Shown here one piece after another: positions 63,946-64,000 of a stretch of DNA of 64,000 nt. This DNA is from Paenibacillus tyrphae (lineage in GTDB: Bacteria > Bacillota > Bacilli > Paenibacillales > NBRC-103111), in the NCBI RefSeq assembly GCF_000722545.1, contig NZ_JNVM01000007.1, positions 43,696 to 107,695 of the forward strand. Direction: 5' to 3'. Made by a program: the position numbers and the translations under genes. The notes below the pieces were generated by a model. That model was given only the letters and a program-made list of their open reading frames with translations. It searched no databases and was not told the origin of the DNA. How positions within the stretch are numbered: the stretch's first letter is position 1; each line of letters begins with the position of its first letter.

Positions 63946-64000
63946 ATCCTTATACAATTTGTCTAAGCCACTGCCCAAAGAAGCGGCTATTGTGCGGGAG

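Overview
The window looks like a chromosomal segment of a low-to-mid GC Gram-positive spore former of the Paenibacillaceae (Paenibacillus/Cohnella-like). The reasons are AGGAGG-type ribosome binding sites throughout with frequent TTG and GTG starts, a YjcZ-type sporulation miniprotein, YitT, YesL, YugP, DUF2600 and DUF4247/DUF4178 proteins, a GlnR-type operator, a Firmicute-like 6S RNA and many intrinsic terminators with long U tracts. I saw no rRNA, tRNA, CRISPR array, intact insertion sequence or prophage. Most of the window is ordinary core and accessory chromosome.

Layout. 1-2.3 kb: minus-strand cluster of an MFS transporter (cut by the window edge) and two half-size MATE-like proteins. 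2.5-4.6 kb: two unknown genes and a DUF2600 terpene synthase (YtpB type). 4.6-10.5 kb: pfkA, a Bcp peroxiredoxin, an FMN reductase, ung, a DUF4015 glycosidase-like protein, an MFS transporter and tatA. 10.6-13.4 kb: a GH29 alpha-L-fucosidase divergent from an AraC regulator. 13.5-18.2 kb: YitT, a DUF4247 lipoprotein, DUF4178, the DEAD-box helicase cshA and a 31-residue YjcZ protein. 18.5-26.5 kb: a YesL-like protein, 6S RNA, an FSA-type transaldolase, a GNAT enzyme, tpx divergent from a GltC-like LysR regulator, an SgrR-like regulator, YugP and MerR.

26.7-30.1 kb is a nitrogen-linked unit: a promoter, a perfect TGTNA-N7-TNACA operator, amtB, a DUF294 (GlnD-like) nucleotidyltransferase and a DnaQ-like exonuclease. 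30-36.7 kb: a JAMM peptidase, an MFS transporter, a ResA-like thioredoxin, cimA, dinB-mobB and ferredoxin. 36.8-44.0 kb: an envelope and signalling run of CHASE2-adenylate cyclase, FecR-domain protein, NHL/copper-amine-oxidase-N protein and L,D-transpeptidase. 44-50 kb: a large imperfect inverted repeat, a 45-residue membrane protein, pyrD, a small alarmone synthetase, DUF309, PAP2, a membrane thioredoxin and an unknown membrane-anchored protein.

50-59.4 kb: two RsmF-family rRNA methyltransferase paralogues flank an RsuA pseudouridine synthase, a HAD phosphatase, an acidic unknown protein, an FMN riboswitch driving an EamA transporter (candidate riboflavin importer) and a chemoreceptor. 59.4-61.3 kb: queD-queE-queC. 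61.4-63.0 kb: a secreted thermolysin-family protease. The last 1 kb holds an unexplained stretch and a type I toxin-like gene encoding a 28-residue hydrophobic peptide, whose mRNA ends can pair with each other.

The most interesting items are the FMN-riboswitch EamA transporter, the type I toxin locus, the GlnR-box amtB-DUF294-exonuclease unit, the paired half-MATE proteins and the 160-bp inverted repeat. All family assignments were made by reading the sequence; no database search was run.
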